This document shows, piece by piece, positions 32,739-45,972 of a stretch of 64,000 nucleotides of DNA (its first letter is position 1; the number at the start of each line of letters is the position of its first letter). Below the pieces are notes generated by a model. That model was not told where the DNA came from. It did not search any database and saw only the letters and a list, made by a program, of their open reading frames with translations. Origin of the DNA: Zingiber officinale (Eukaryota > Streptophyta > Magnoliopsida > Zingiberales > Zingiberaceae); NCBI RefSeq assembly GCF_018446385.1, contig NC_055996.1:51630365-51694364 (forward strand), in the 5' to 3' direction. The position numbers and the translations under genes were made by a program.

Positions 32739-32750
32739 TGGTATCAGAGC
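32739..32750 (+). other. Primer binding site, initiator tRNA-Met
   Basis: TGGTATCAGAGC two bases after the 5' LTR end. Confidence 0.92.
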
Positions 32751-33846
32751 TAGGGTTTGCCTCTGTGTGTTTTGGTTTTCAAATTAATTATGCATGTGTC
32801 ATACCTAATTTAGGTAGGATAATAGTAGGATGTGCTAACTTTATGGTTGCAAGCTCCAACTATTATGACATTTAGATATTGTGTGTGATTGGACCCTTGG
32901 ACATGTCAAGGGCATTATTTTGTGTGCATGATTGTATGTATTAAATGTAGCAGGAGCTGTATTATTTTTAGAATTTTATTTTTGTTCGATCTAGAATACA
33001 TGTACATTCCTTTATGGAATATAGGATCGATATATGTAAAATTCTATATTTGTCGCGGATCGTATCTTTGTGAGGCGTGGTGCTTTTGGAGGACCAGAGA
33101 TGCAGCGGAATAAGAAGCAAGATAGATGCGACAACTCAACCCGATGGCGGTGGCTAAAGATGGCAGCAGCTAGGGTTGGAGCATACTGAAGATAGTGATG
33201 GAAAAGACCATAATAGTTGGAAAATTAATTTCCAAATTTATTACTTTTATTTACTGTGATGTTTATATGCATGTGATGTATGCTAGCATATGTTAAAATC
33301 CTCATTTTTAAATAACTAAGTGGGAGAGGGATTTTAATAAATTCCACGGTCTCCATTACTGGCTTGTAAGTGATGCAACAAGCTTGCGTGTTGGTTCTGA
33401 GTGCCTCCCTCCACAACGGATGAGTTTGTTGCGGATCACTAGATCAAATTTCCTTTATGGATGGTTATAGGAAATTATTTAGAAGCGTGTGATCTTCTCC
33501 AACTGAAGGGGCACAATCCTATTTAATAGACTAAGTATCAAGTAATGATATACACTTAGACACATTCAATAGAATCCTCCCCAACGGAGTCACTGCTATT
33601 ATTTTGTGTGACCAAAGGAATACCAACTATTAATTTTATTTATCATAAAGTTAGGATGACAAGATAATAAAATTAATGGGTTACTCCCTCCTCTTACAAA
33701 TGTTGAATTTGTATATGTCCACACTAACGTGGCATGCAATATTCACGGTGTTTTGAGGTGTTGGTAAATTTAAATAGTATTGTTTGAGGAATCAATATTA
33801 TTCTAAATTTAGAGTCTTGACCAAAATTTATTTTATGATTCTTAGG
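32751..33846 (+). other. 5' leader of the Angela-like element
   Basis: About 1.1 kb of non-coding sequence. 33544-33846 matches 24946-25260. No gene seen. Confidence 0.65.
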
Positions 33847-35039
33847 ATGACTTTCAGCCGACTAGCCATTATACTGAAAGAGAACAAACTTACTGGTCCC
33901 AACTATATAGATTGGAAAAGGAACCTAGACATTGTTCTTACTGCCGAGAGCTATAAGTTTGTACTGACTGAGGCTTGCCCTGATGCACCTAACGGTGACT
34001 CTACCCCAGAGGAGATTGAGTATCATAGAAAATGAGCAAAAGCAGATGAGATGGCGCGGTGTTACATTTTGGCTTCAATGTCAAATGTATTGCAACATCA
34101 GCATCAAGATTTACAAACAGCTTATGATATAATGAACAATCTCAAATAACTCTTTGGGCACCAGAGTTGCACTTCTAGGCAAGAGGCAATGAGAAAGTTA
34201 ATGACAGCCACCATTTTTGAGGGGGCACCCGTAAGGGATCATATCCTCAAAATGATGGCTTATCTGAACGAAATACAAGTCCTTGGAGGAGAATTCGATA
34301 GGGAAACCCAGGTCGATATAATTCTCCAAACGCTACCCAGAAGTTTTGAGCAGTTTCGCCTGAACTATAACATGAACAAAAGAGAGTATACGTTGGCAGA
34401 ACTTTTGACAGAACAACAGGCAGCAGAAGGTATATGTTAGGATCCTTTGTACGGCTAGAGAGGGGGGTGTGAATAGCCGACCCCAAATCGCTCGCGTTTC
34501 TTCCTACACTTCGTTAGCGCAGCGGAAAAATAAACTAGAAACGAAAGGAAGAATATCAAACCTTAACACAGCGATGTACGAGGTTCGGAGATGATACTCC
34601 TACTCCTCGGCGTGTCCGTAAGGTGGACGAGCCCTGTCAATCCGTCGGTGGATGAATCCCCGGAAACCTGGCTAAAATATACTCCTTCTGGGTGGAGAAA
34701 CCTCGCCACAAAATCTTGCAACAGCAAGCAAAGAGTACACGAGATACAACAAGAAATACAAGACAATATGAATGCAACAACACTAGCTTGCCTTCTCGTT
34801 GTCGACTGAAGTCCCAGATGAAGCAACAACTTCACGGACGGATGCCAACAAGCAACTCAGCAGCAGCTGATCCAGTCGTGGAATGAAGCTCACGCGAAGC
34901 TTGCGAAGAAGAGCTCAACAAAGCTCAAGCACCAGAACAGCGGGCCAAGAGAAGAAGAGGAAGAAGAAGTAATGCGGCGGCTCTCGACCTTTATACTGCG
35001 AAGGCGATGAAGAAACTAGCGTTGCAGCAGCAGCTAGAA

Positions 35040-35335
35040 CTGACCGATCGAGCTTGGCTGATCGATGCGAAACTACGATCGGTCGTGGGGACCGATCAGG
35101 GCCTGCCTGATCGGTCCCAGACCATCCCAGCTCTCCAAGAGAGGCGGTTTCGTCTCGATCGGTCGTGGAGACCGATCGAGCATACTGATCGGTCCTGGAC
35201 GATCGAGCTCTTCTTCACCGATCGTCGCTGATTGGTTGGGGACGATCGAGAACTCCTGATATGCTCGGGTGGAATGTGATCGGTCACCGGCCGATCGAGC
35301 TCTTGAGTTTCCTGGATCGATGCGAGACCGATCCA
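35040..35335. repeat. GATCGG/CCGATC palindrome cluster in the solo LTR
   Basis: Many GACCGATC and GATCGGTC words, partly as inverted pairs 15-40 bp apart, just upstream (minus strand) of the TATA box. Confidence 0.8.
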
Positions 35336-35689
35336 ACTCTAGGTTTAGAGTGCCCTCTCTAACCTAGTTCGGAGAACGAGCTACCGAGCCCTCTCCGACT
35401 CCATATGCCAATCTTCACTCACTTGGACTTCTCAATACGGATGTCCGATCACCCTTGATCTATCTGGATTTTCCCTTGCCGGCTTCACTCACGGACTTTC
35501 ACACAGCTTCACTCACCAAGATTTCCACACCGCCTAACATCCAGTTAGGACTTTCTCCTTGCGGCTTCACTCACGGGACTTTCCAAGCGCCTAATATCGA
35601 TTAGGACTTTCCCTTTGGCTTCACTCACGGGACTTTTCCACACTAACATCGATTAGGTCTTTCCCTCGTGCCAAGCTCCTGCTTGGACT

Positions 35690-35880
35690 TCTCGTCAAGT
35701 CTCCATACTTGGAATTTTCCAGTGCCAAGTCTCCATACTTGGACTTTTCCCGTGCCAAGTCTCCACACTTGGACTTCTCGCGTGCCAAGCTCCCTGCTTG
35801 GACTTTTCCAGTGCCAAGTCTCCATACTTGGACTTTTCGCGTGCCAAGCTCCCTGCTTGGACTTTTCCCGAATCAGGTCA
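35690..35880. repeat. ~29-bp subrepeats in the solo LTR
   Basis: Six tandem copies of GTGCCAAG..CTTGGACTT units, each with an internal CCAAG/CTTGG inverted repeat. Confidence 0.8.
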
Positions 35881-36532
35881 ACCAGGTCAACCTTGACCTA
35901 AGGTTGCACCTACAATCTCCCAAACACCTATTCTTGTCAAACATCAAGAATAGAACTCTCTCACGAGTGTCAAACATCAACATGCAACTCAACTAGGTCA
36001 ACCTTGACCTAAGGTTGCACCGACAATCTTCCCAAGTCAAACATCAAAATACAACTCGAGTCAAGTCACCTCGAGTCGGGTCAACCAGGTCAACCTTGAC
36101 CTAAGGTTGCACCAACAGTATATTTCGTCACAGTTCTCAAATTCACTATGCTGAAAATGGTTCTACTTCTAAGTCAAAAGGCAAGAAGAAGAATAAATAG
36201 GTATTTTCAGTAAAGAGAGTGAATAAACCTCAGGGTACAGGACAAAAAGCTGGAATGAAGAAGCCGAAGGGCAAGTGCTTTATCTGCAAGCAGTCAGGAC
36301 ATTGGAAGGCGGACTGTCCTAATAGGAATCAGAACAATAAAGGTATATCTCATGCTCTAGTAGTTGAAACATGTTTAGCGGTGTTATCTACCAGCACCTG
36401 GTGTGTAGATACGGGAGCCACTAATCATGTCTTCAAATCTTTACAGGGGTTCCAGGAAACCCAACGACTATTTGAAGGAGAGATAACCGTCTACATGGGT
36501 CATACTACTAAGGTGGCGACTGTTACAGTGGG

Positions 36533-38853
36533 TGTAATGCCCGAAAATTCTCAAAATAATTATTAGAAATATCCTAGTATTTTTCTGGAATTTTAGGATA
36601 TTTTTACAGAATTTTTAGAGTAGCGAAAGTAGCAAAAACAAATAGAAGAGAAAATAGCCTACGTGGGAATTGAACCCAAGACCTATTGGGTCCTACGACT
36701 TATGGTGAACTCTAGTAACCAAGTGAACCCAGCAGGGTCGTGCTGAAAAGAAAGGGAATCAGTTATATTTATATTTGAGTTGGGCCGAATTACCCACTTA
36801 ATATAAATAGGGATTTTAAGTGAGGAGTTATGATTTTTGATCAGGATTTCTTTCTCCCTCAAACCCTCACACACCGACCCCTTATCCTCCCTCATCTTTC
36901 GGCGCCAACCACAAGAAAGCCTAAGGTTACACCCCTAGGGACATAAGGGCTCTTTCCGGTGACGACTCTGGCACGAGGACGCTTCTCTCCACGAGAAGAA
37001 CGCGTAGACGTAAGAGAATCGTTGAGAAGATCGTCTCCACCGGAAAACTAGCGACTAGATTCGTAAGAAAACTAGCGCAGGAGGTAAGAAACCCCTCACC
37101 TGCAGTATAAGTAGTTCTCGTGTGATTGCATGCTTTAGTTTAGTAGTATATGGATTTGTGTCACATAGGGTGTGCAACAGCGCACGCCAAGTGCCCGATA
37201 GTATGTTCAGTACAATTAAAATGCGACTTAGGCATTTTAATAGCTTAGCTAAATGCGATAGAAGCATTTAATTAGTATATGCAGTTTTACTACAGCTTAT
37301 ATGGGACTACGGTCCAATGGGTGGGCTCCCACAGTCGCCTCTAGGTTCAGACAACCTAGTAAGAGCAAGACAAACATTATTAGCTTATGTTTAGTATTTT
37401 ACTTTTAGCAATGACACTGTACTGGATCAGATATCCATTGGGTTGGGCTCCCACAGTCGTCCCTAGGTTTAGATAACCTAGTAAACCCTACTAAATTCGG
37501 GACTTGCAAACCCGGGTTTAGTTAGGGATGCGCGCATAACAGGTACAGTTGTCGGGCCCAAACAACAACATGATTATTATTTTAATCTATTTATGAAAAT
37601 AGTTTTCAAAACTTCACAAATGGTTATGTGAATTCAGTACAGCTTTAGCATTAGCTTAGAATTAGCTCAGTTCAGTTTGTTTGTATCAGTTTAGTTTTCT
37701 ATTGATACCATATGATAGTTTATGTTAGCACTTGTTGCCATGATTAGTTTGTCTGTATGCCATGCTATGCTTTTACATGTTCGGTATATATATATATAGA
37801 TATATTTTAAATAGCATGTTTTAAAAAAAAACATAAATTGCATTGTATGCATGTTTTAGTGAGGTAGATGGTTTCTTACTAAGCTCTCAAGCTTACAGAT
37901 ACTCTTTTCCTTATACTGCAGATAAAGGTAAAGGAAAGATGGACTAGCGGAGGCTGGAGGACAATGCAACGAAGATGTGTGTGTGGAAAAGGAGTTTGGA
38001 ATGAAGATCTTAGGGATTTAGCAAGTCTAACTATTAGAACCTTGTTATGTTTAGTTTTCGCATTTCAGTTTGCTTAAAATTCATGGACTAGTGAAATATG
38101 CACCATGCCATGTTTAGAATGCTAGGTAATCGATGTTAGAATGCATTTCAGTTAGTTTAGAGTTTGTACATGTAATTTGGGCACGAAACAGTGCTGAAAT
38201 CAGAGCTTTACTGCGAAATCAGAAACCCCAATCGGTCAGCGGATCGATTGGGGCCCTCAATCGATCAGCGAATCGATTGGGGAGTCTGGTTCCGCGAACA
38301 GTAAGCTTTTGGATCGATCAGCCGATCGATCCAGTCGCATTCTGTCGCGAACAAAGAGTTTGGGGATCGATCGTTCGATCGATCGGGAAATCGCTCCCGA
38401 GAACAGAGAGCTCTGGAATCGATCACTGGGTCAATTGGCCAGTCTGGATTGATCAGTCATTCGATCCAGACGCTAGTTCCCGAGTACAGTAGGGTCCTGA
38501 ATCGATCACTGGATCGATTGCCCAACCTGGATCGATCAGCCGATCGATCCAAATTAGTCTCCGTGCACAGTAGCACTCTGGATCGATCCATGGATCGATC
38601 AGAGGCCTAGTACTAGCTGAAAACACTTTAGTTTATCCCCAGATGACAGCAAAGACCTAGAACACCCCTTCTAGCATAGCCACAACAATTCAAGGGGTAG
38701 TTTAAACATTAAGTTCAGATAGTATAGAGATTAACAGAAGCATATTCATTAGTTCAGCAAAATTTTCATCAGATCAGCTTTGCGCACATAAATTAGTTAG
38801 CCTAATGTAATGATCGGCCTCACAGTCTAGTTAGTAGAAGGCGGGTCATTACA
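36533..38853 (+). repeat. 5' LTR of the chromovirus
   Basis: 2321 bp. TATAAATA at 36802-36809. The 3' partner differs by scattered substitutions and a ~20-bp tandem duplication (GTTCTAGGTTTAGACAACCT near 44458). Confidence 0.93.
38220..38605. repeat. CGATCGATC palindrome cluster in the 5' LTR
   Basis: Over a dozen GATCGATC or ATCGATT words arranged as near-palindromic pairs (for example GGATCGATCAGCCGATCGATCC near 38310, shown here in part only), spaced 20-60 bp, in the transcribed end of the LTR. Confidence 0.85.
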
Positions 38854-39064
38854 GAGTGGTATCAGAGCAAAGTTCCATACTTCCTACACACACATCAGCA
38901 TTGAACCTGCAGCTTCCAAGTAAGAATATCTCTCACTTGTTATGTTTATTGCTTTCATGTTTGTAGATAACTAAAGTATGCTTATTTGTGATAGTAACTA
39001 ACATGATAGTATTAGCTATGTAAACATGATGCTTTAGTTATGTATGTCCTTTGTTCCTTTAGAA

Positions 39065-42000
39065 ATGGCAAGAGGCCCGACTAGAAGGCACCGACTCTTG
39101 AGGCAAGCGATTCGGTGCCTCCCCGGACCTTAGATGGTGGCTCTATTACGAAGCAACTAGAAGAACAACAGGAGATAGCCACCTTAAAGGCTAATCGGCA
39201 GAATACTCCCACTGTCACCCCGGAACCAAACATAGCAACCCGGTGGTTATAGAGGTTCCACCATCCGACCTCTGACACAGTGGCAAAGGCAAAGAAAGCC
39301 TATCGATCCGGTGGCGAGAGAGTCAAGCGAGAACTTCTCGGCACGGTGAACCATGGGATGCCCAAGGTTCAAAACACTAGAAATGCGATGGAGCTTTTGG
39401 GTGGCGAGCATGAAAAGGTGAAGTGCGCCTCATACGCTTGCGGAGATGCACGATGTGGTGGGAGAAAGCGCCCAGTGAACCAGATGACATGGGCCGACTT
39501 CGAGAAATAATTCTTCGAGGAGTTCTTTCACATGCGGGTCACAAACTGCCACTACGACGAGTTCACTGAGTTTCGTCAGGGCAACCTATCAGTTGAGGAT
39601 GCCGTGAAGAAATTCAAAAGATTGGCTCGTCTATGCCCTGAACTAGTCAGCACAGAAAAAGAACGAGTCCGATTGATGCTCAAGATGCTGAGGCCGGAAA
39701 TAGCAATGAATGTGGCTGGCGGCGTTCATAGGCCGCAAACCACCGAAGAACTAGTCAGCAGTGCTTTAACCACCGAGCACTACCAGAACCATATCAAGCA
39801 GCAGAAGCAAGTCCTCTCAGAGCCCAAAGGGCAAGGAGGCTCAGGTACTCAAAAACAACAGGGCCACAACTCTAACTGGAAAGGGAACTCCAGCAACAAG
39901 CGCAAACCAAGGAGTTACCCAAAGGGAGGACCAGCCAGCAAACAGCCTAGTTATCCCAAATGTGCTACTTGTGGGAAATTTCACCCAGGAGTTTGTCGCA
40001 AGGGCACACGAGGATGCTTTGAATGTGGACAGGAAGGGCATATGGCTAAGCAATGCCCGAACAAGACAAGTCTTCCTCAACCACAGCCGATACAGTATGG
40101 AGGACAGCCAGCACAGTTACATAAGATGCAGGTCATGTTAGATGGTCCACACATCAGCCAGGGCAGACTAGAAGCCCCTCCAGCTATGACGAATGCAAGG
40201 ATCTACTCCTTAACCAGAGAGGACGTAGCGAATGCCTCGACAGTTGTTACAGGTCAGATTAGTATTTTACAGTAAAGTGCAACTGTCTTATTCGATACTG
40301 GGGCAACCCATTCTTATGTAACCAGGGCATTCGCCGAAAAGTTAGCAGTACCCCCAGAGGTATTCAGTGGTCAGTTTTTGATGACGCTACCTTCAGGAGA
40401 ATTTATGGCGTCCACGCACTGACTCCGGGTAGTGCCAGTCATTATAGCAGACAGAGAACTCTTTTGTGATCTGATAGTGCTAGATATGACTGATTATGAT
40501 GTCATCCTTAGAATGGACTTCCTGATCAGATACGGTGCCTCTATAGAGTGCCGTAAACAGAAAGTCGTATTCCAACCTGAAGCAGAAGTACAATTCGAGT
40601 ACATCGGAGAACCAAAGAGAAAGGCCAAGAAGTTTCTCTCAGCTCTAAAAGCACAAAAATTAATGGATTCAGGATGTACGGGATTCCTAGCACATGTAGA
40701 CAATACTAGTCAGAACAAGGACCAACAGCTAGAAGGGGTCCGCGTTGTATGTGACTACCCAGCAGTCTTCTCTGAAGAGTTACCAGGCCTAGCACCAGAC
40801 AGGGAGATTGAATTCGAGATAGAACTCGTTCCCGGTACAAATCCTATCTCCAAAGCGCCTTACCGCATAGCTCCAGCAGAACTGAAGGAATTTCATGAGC
40901 AACTACAGGAGCTGCTTGACAAGGGCTTCATACGTCCTAGTCACTCACCATGGGGAGCGCCTGTATTGTTCGTGAAGAAGAAGGACGGGAGCATGCGCCT
41001 GTGCATAGACTACCGGGCACTGAACCAAGTCACCATCAAGAACAGGTATCCTCTTCCCAGAATAGATGACCTGTTCGATCAGCTAAAGGGAGCAGCAATG
41101 TTCTCTAAGATAGACCTCAGATCAGGTTATCATCAGGTGAAAGTTAAAGAAGGAGATATACCCAAGACAGCATTCAGGACTAGATACGGACACTACGAGT
41201 TCGTAGTCATGCCCTTTGGCGTGACAAATGCTCTAGCTACTTTCATGGACCTCATGAACAGAGTATTCAGGGACTACCTAGATAGATTTGTTATCGTGTT
41301 TATCGATGACATTCTTATCTATTCAGGAACTCAGGAAGAACACGTAGAGCACCTGAGAATAGTATTGCAGACCCTTCAGCAGAACTAGCTGTACGCCAAG
41401 TTCACGAAATGTGAATTTTGGTTAGATCAGGTGTCCTTCCTGGGTCACATCATCTCAAAGGATGGTATCATGGTAGACCCCAGTAAAATAGAAGCTGTGA
41501 GTAACTGGAAAAGACCTAAGAATGCCAGTGAAATCAGAAGCTTTTTGGGACTAGCAGGTTATTACAGAAAGTTTGTAGAGGACTTCTCCAGAATAGCCTC
41601 CCCACTGACAGCTCTCACCAGGAAGAACAGAAAATTTCAGTGGACATAGGACTGTGAGAACAGCTTCAGCGAGTTAAAGAGGAGATTGACCAGTGCTCCC
41701 ATTTTGACTCTACCAGAAAACACAGACAGCTTTGATATTTATAGTGATGCCTCTAAGTTGGGACTAGGAGCAGTACTGATGCAAGAAGGTAAGGTGATTG
41801 CCTATGCCTCCAGACAACTCAAGGAATATGAGAAGAATTACCCTACTCATGACCTTGAGCTTGCAGCAGTAGTGTTCGCTCTCAAAATTTGGAGACATTA
41901 CTTGTATGGAGCTCAGTGCAGAGTGTATACAGATCATCAGAGTCTGAAGTACTTCTTCACTCAGAAGGATCTGAATATGCGGCATCGTAGATGACTTGAG

Positions 42001-43594
42001 CTGGTCAAAGATTATGACATAGACATCCTCTACCATCCAGGAAAAGCCAATAAGGTGGCAGACGCACTTAGCAGGAAGTCCAGCGCCACCTTACTATCCC
42101 TAGCAGCCATGTCACCGCCCTTACAGAAAGAGATTACAGATTTTGGTCTCGAACTTATAGTGGGACAGCTCTCTACTATGACATTAGCATCTAACCTGCT
42201 TGGTGACATCCAGACAGCTCAGGAACAGGATCCTGAAATTAAGAAAATCAAGCAAGGGTTAGCAGCACCAGAAAGTGGAGAGTTCAGAATAGCTGATAGT
42301 GGGGCAGTATATTTCGGTGACAGACTATGTGTTCCAGATCAGAAGGAACTACAAAGGAAGATTTTAGATGAGGCTCACAGGACTCCCTATGCGATGCATC
42401 CTGGCTCCACCAAGATGTACCAAGATCTAAAGAAACGTTTTTGGTGGCTCGGGATGAAAAGAGACATCGCTAGATATGTTAGCACCTGTCTGACGAGGAG
42501 GAGTTCTGCAGCCTATCCAGATCCCAGAATGGAAGTGGGAAGACATTTCTATGGATTTTATAGTGGGACTATCCAGAACCACGAATGGTTTTGATACCAT
42601 CTGGGTAATAGTTGACAGGTTAACTAAATCAGCCCACTTCTTAGCTATCAGGATATCCTACTCCATGGAACAGCTAGCTCAGTTGTATCTCAAGGAGATC
42701 GTCATACTACATGGAGTCCCACGGACCATTATTTCAGACAGAGACAGTCGATTCACATCATACTTCTGGGAGTGTGTACAGTCAGCATTGGGCACGAAGT
42801 TAAAATTCAGTACAGCTTTCCATCCTCAGACAGATGGTCAGATGGAGCGAGTAAACTAGGTACTCGAAGATATGCTCCGAGCATGTGCCCTAGACTTCAA
42901 GGGTAGTTGGTGCAAATATCTGAGTTTAGCAGAATTTGCATACAACAACAGCTATCAGGCCACCATCGACATGGCACCTTACGAGGCTCTCTACGGGCGG
43001 AGGTGTAGATCTCCAATCTGCTGGTATGAGAGTGGTGAACAGAAAGAACTAGAACTTCAGACAGATCTAGTAGCAGATACCACAACAGTTATACAGCAGA
43101 TCCGCCAGAGGATAGAGATAGCTCAGAGCCGCCAGAAAAGCTATGCTGATACACGGCGCAGACCATTAGAGTTTTCAGTTAAGGATTTAGTATTCCTTAG
43201 AGTGGCTCCAATGAAGGGAGTAATGCGTTTTGGGAAGAAGGGCAAACTAAGTCCTAGATATGTGAGACCATACCTTATCACTAAAAGAGTTGGCAAGGTA
43301 GCATATGAGCTAGAGCTACCACAGGAGATGTCAACCATCCATAATGTATTTCATGTCTCTATGCTGAAGAAGCATATCCCAGATGCCACCCAGGTGATTG
43401 AGCCCCAGTCGGTACCAGTTCGCAAAGACCTCAGCTATGATAGTCGACCTATTCAGATAATAGATCGAGCAGTTAAGAAATTACGTAACAAGAAGGTACT
43501 ATTAGTAAAAGTCATTTGGCAAGATCACACCACAGAAGAGGCAACATGGGAGACAGAAGCTAGTATGAGACAGAAGTACCCAGAGTTATTCTAA
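39065..43594 (+). pseudogene. Gypsy gag-pol polyprotein with chromodomain (broken)
   Basis: From 39280 nearly one frame. Gag: FRQGNLSVEDAVKKFKRLAR and a CCHC knuckle CFECGQEGHMAKQC. Protease: LFDTGATHSYV. Reverse transcriptase: [20 protein letters not shown] and FIDDILIYS. RNase [15 protein letters not shown]. Integrase: a zinc region (AHRTPYAMHPGSTKMYQDL) that loses its last cysteines to a deletion at about 42510, then DRLTKSAHF, ISDRDSRF and PQTDGQMERVN. The C-terminal end is chromodomain-like (VLLVKVIWQDHTTEEATWE). Stops at 40273, 40420, 41386, 41647, 41992 and 42857, the integrase frameshift, and a frame change between the gag ATG (39065) and 39280 make it inactive. Chromodomain integrases steer insertion to heterochromatin. 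Confidence 0.93.
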
Positions 43595-43629
43595 GTTCGA
43601 GGACGAACTTTTTATAAGGTATGGGGGAT

Positions 43630-45972
43630 TATAACGCCCAAAAATTCTCAAAATAATTATTAGAAATATCCTAGTATTTTTCTGGAATTTTAGAATATTT
43701 TTACAGAATTTTTAGAGTAGCGAAAGTAGCAAAACCAAATAGAAGAAAAAATAGCCTACATGGGAATTGAACCCGAGACCTATTGAGTCCTACGACTTAT
43801 GATGAACTCTAGTAACCAAGTGAACCCAGCAGGGTCGTGCTGAAAAGAAAGGGAATCAGGTATATTTATATTTGAGTTGGGCCGAATTACCCACTTAATA
43901 TAAATAGGGATTTTAAGTGAGAAATTTATGATTTTTGATCGGGAATTCTTTCTCCCTCAAACCCTCACACGCCGACCCCTTCTCCTCCCTCATCTTTCGG
44001 CGCCAACCACAAGCAAGCCTAAGGTTTCACCCCTAGGGGCATAAGGGCTCTTTCCGGTGATGACTCCGGCACGAGGACGCTTCTCTCCACGAGAAGAACG
44101 CGTAGACGCAAGAGAATCGTCGAGAAGATCGTCTCCACCGGAAAACTAGCGACTAGATTCGTAAGAAAATTAGCGCAGGAGGTAAGAAACCCCTCACCTG
44201 CAGTATAAGTAGTTCTCGTGTGATTGAATGCTTTAGTTTAGTAGTATATGGATTTGTGGCACATAGGGTGTGCAACAGCGCACGCCAAGTGCCCGATAGT
44301 ATGTTCAGTACAATTAAAATGCGACTTAGGCATTTTAATAGCTTAGCTAAATGCGATAGAAGCATTTAATTAGTATATGCAGTTTTACTACAGCTTATAT
44401 GGGACTACGGTCCAATGGGTGGGCTCCCACAGTCGCCTCTAGGTTCAGACAACCTAGTTCTAGGTTTAGACAACCTAGTAAGAGCAAGACAAACATTATT
44501 AGCTTATGTTTAGTATTTTACTTTTAGCAATGACACTATACTGGATCAGATATCCATTGGGTTGGGCTCCCACAGTCGTCCCTAGGTTTAGATAACCTAG
44601 TAAACCCTACTAAATTCAGGACTTGCAAACCCGGGTTTAGTTAGGGATGCGCGCATAACAGGTACAGTTACCGGGCCCAAACAGCAGCATGATTATTATT
44701 TTAATCTATTTATGAAAATAGTTTTCAAAACTTCACAAATGGTTATGTGAATTCAGTACAGCTTTAGCATTAGCTTAGAATTAGCTCAGTTCAGTTTGTT
44801 TGTATCAGTTTAGTTTTCTATTGATACCATATGATAGTTTATGTTAGCACTTGTTGCCATGATTAGTTTGTTTGTATGCCATGCTATGCTTTTACATGTT
44901 CGGTATATATATATATTGATATATTTCAAATAGCATGCTTTAAAAAAAAACATAAATTGCATCGTATGCATGCTTTAGTGAGGTAGATGGTTTCTTACTA
45001 AGCTCTCAAGCTTACAGATACTCTTTTCCTTATACTGCAGATAAAGGTAAAGGAAAGATGGACTAGCGGAGGCTGGAGGACAATGCAACGAAGATGTGTG
45101 TGTGGAAAAGGAGTTTGGAATGAAGATCTTAGGGATTTAGCAAGTCTAACTATTAGAACCTTGTTATGTTTAGTTTTCGCATTTCAGTTTGCTTAAAAGT
45201 CATGAACTAGTGAAATATGCACCATGCCATGTTTAGAATGCTAGGTAATCGATGTTAGAATGCATTTCAGTTAGTTTAGAGTTTGTACATGTGATTTGGG
45301 CACGAAACAGTGCTGAAATCAGAGCTTTGCTGCGAAATCAGAAACCCCAATCGATCAGCGGATCGATTGGGGCCCTCAATCGATCAGCGGATTGATTGGG
45401 GAGTCTGGTTCCGCGAACAGTAAGCTTCTGGATTGATCAGCCGATCGATCCAGTCGCATTCTGTCGCGAACAGAGAGTTTGGGGATCGATCGTTCGATCG
45501 ATCGGGAAATCGCTCCCGAGAACAGAGAGCTCTGGAATCGATCACTGGGTCGATTGGCCAGTCTGGATCGATCAGTCGATCGATCCAGAGGCTAGTTCCC
45601 GCGTACAGTAGGGTCCTGAATCGATCACTGGATCGATTGCCCAACCTGGATCGATCAGCCGATCGATCCAAATTAGTCTCCGTGCACAGTAGCACGCTGG
45701 ATCGATCCGTGGATCGATCAGAGGCCTAGTACTAGCTGAAAACACTTTAGTTCAGCCCCAGATGACAGCAAAGACCTAGAACACCCCTCCTAGCATAGCC
45801 ACAACAATTCAAGGGGTAGTTTAAACATTAAGTTCAGATAGTATAGCGATTAACAGAAGCATATTCATTAGTTCAGTAAAATTTTCATCAGATCAGCTTT
45901 CCGCACATGAATTAGTTAGCCTAATGTAATGATCGGCCTCACAGTCTAGTTAGTAGAAAGCGGGTCGTTACA
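43630..45972 (+). repeat. 3' LTR of the chromovirus
   Basis: 2343 bp, TATAAATA at 43899-43906, palindrome cluster at 45340-45725, ends CGTTACA before the GTGGG duplication. Confidence 0.93.

Larger units (their letters stand above)
34435..36117 (-). mobile_element. Solo LTR of the gag-only/SIRE-like family
   Basis: 1683 bp, TGTTAGGATC..CACCAACA on the plus strand, flanked by exact GTATA duplications (34430-34434 and 36118-36122). It matches the LTRs of 47226-54449 in layout: a boundary GGCTAGAGAGGGGGG, a TATA box (minus, near 34989), a GATCGG-rich block (35040-35330) and CTTCACTCAC and CCAAGCTCC subrepeats. No internal region, so it results from LTR-LTR recombination. It interrupts the copia gag. 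Confidence 0.92.
36533..45972 (+). mobile_element. Chromovirus-type (Tekay/Del-like) Ty3/gypsy retrotransposon
   Basis: 9440 bp with exact GTGGG duplications at 36528-36532 and 45973-45977. The 5' LTR is 36533-38853 (TGTAATGCCC..CATTACA), the 3' LTR 43630-45972 (first bases TATAACGCCC, a TG to TA change). A primer site TGGTATCAGAGC is at 38857-38868 and a purine tract GGTATGGGGGAT at 43618-43629. Pol order is protease, RT, RNase H, integrase, typical of gypsy, and a chromodomain-like tail closes the frame. It sits in the protease region of the Angela-like copia element. Confidence 0.95.

Noticed and set aside
35643..35996. Frames with repeated LHTWTFPVPS-like strings, also near 48790 and 54073
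   Set aside because: They come from tandem LTR subrepeats, occur on both strands, and have no start or promoter context.
38857..38868. tRNA-like match TGGTATCAGAGC here and at 17730, 23686, 32739 and 52577
   Set aside because: Only 12-13 nt next to LTRs; these are primer binding sites, not tRNA genes.
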